A stretch of 15,161 nt of DNA from Anaerolineales bacterium UBA3001. Its GTDB lineage: Bacteria > Chloroflexota > Anaerolineae > Anaerolineales > UBA11657. The position numbers and the translations under genes are program-made. The DNA is taken from assembly GCA_002346435.1 (NCBI GenBank), contig DDZT01000127.1:1-15161 (forward strand), given 5' to 3'. The notes under the pieces are model-generated. The model was given only the letters and a program-made list of their open reading frames with translations. It made no database searches and was not told the DNA's origin. Of the stretch, positions 14,936 to 15,161 are shown piece by piece. Numbering within the stretch: the first letter of the stretch is position 1; every line of letters starts with the position of its first letter.

Positions 14936-15161
14936 CTGATTCACCAAATATCTACGTATCAGGCACAGGTTGTACAAAAGTAGGTGAACATTGGGGTACA
15001 TCATTACGCCATCTAGCTTGGGAGGCAGCTAATTTAGCGTTGCTATCCTCTAACATAAAAAAGCCAGATGCGATTTTTGTAGGCAATATGCTTGCTCCTC
15101 GTCTGTCTCAACAATTTAATGTTGGTGCATTAGTTGCCGATTTTTGTGGTTTTAGGGGTAC
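14932..15161 (+). CDS. Thiolase (acetyl-CoA acetyltransferase, archaeal/SCP2-like), 3' end outside window
   Basis: Only the first 76 codons are present. The protein begins MTDSPNIYVSGTGCTKVGEHW, then SLRHLAWEAAN (25-35), DAIFVGNMLAPRLSQQ (46-61) and GALVADFCGFRG (65-76). This is the N-terminal pattern of SCP2-type thiolases found beside archaeal HMG-CoA synthases, which supply or hand over acetoacetyl-CoA. The active-site Cys would follow beyond the window edge and cannot be checked. The ATG sits inside the synthase stop (ATGA), the coupling expected for partners of one complex. A DUF35 zinc/OB-fold gene would be expected next, by analogy with archaea. Confidence 0.85.
   Translation, partial: MTDSPNIYVSGTGCTKVGEHWGTSLRHLAWEAANLALLSSNIKKPDAIFVGNMLAPRLSQQFNVGALVADFCGFRG

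Overview
The window reads as a fairly AT-rich chromosomal segment of a bacterium, most plausibly a member of the Chloroflexota. The clues are the long Thr/Pro/Ser tracts attached to a membrane anchor or a lipobox, a large GT-C-type membrane glycosyltransferase with a C-terminal beta-sandwich, and a mevalonate-pathway block that pairs a bacterial class II HMG-CoA reductase with an archaeal-type HMG-CoA synthase and thiolase. The mevalonate route is known in Chloroflexus and Roseiflexus. The phylum assignment is an inference from gene style, not from a marker gene.

Layout: (1) Bases 1-5273, + strand: three overlapping genes for envelope glycan assembly. They are a GT4 glycosyltransferase (5' end outside the window), a WecA/MraY-type sugar-1-phosphate transferase with a universal-stress-protein-like C-terminal extension, and a GT-C membrane glycosyltransferase. 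(2) 5270-7616: a sugar-heptose group. gmhB (- strand) meets the GT-C gene tail to tail with a 4-base overlap and starts 22 bases from a divergent NDP-sugar epimerase, which is followed by gmhA. (3) 7613-8347: an ALG5-like GT2 polyprenyl-phosphate sugar transferase, translationally coupled to gmhA. (4) 8507-9175, - strand: a membrane-anchored mucin-like protein whose external part is almost all Thr/Pro/Ser. (5) 9356-12368, + strand: a processive GT2 synthase, a 76-residue two-helix membrane protein with its own promoter and terminator, and a NodB-type polysaccharide deacetylase lipoprotein. The order resembles a synthase/small membrane partner/deacetylase exopolysaccharide set. (6) 12531-15161, + strand: HMG-CoA reductase, archaeal-type HMG-CoA synthase and the start of a thiolase that overlaps the synthase by 4 bases.

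The window can be read as one theme: the early mevalonate pathway supplies isoprenoids, including polyprenyl phosphate carriers. WecA-like and ALG5-like enzymes load sugars onto such carriers, GT4 and GT-C enzymes build or transfer the glycan, and gmhA/gmhB with the epimerase supply a heptose or related sugar. The Thr/Pro/Ser-rich protein would be a natural O-glycan acceptor. The individual enzyme classes are well supported; their integration into one pathway is inference. No rRNA, tRNA, CRISPR array, insertion sequence, phage gene or attachment site was seen. No gap between genes exceeds 300 bases.
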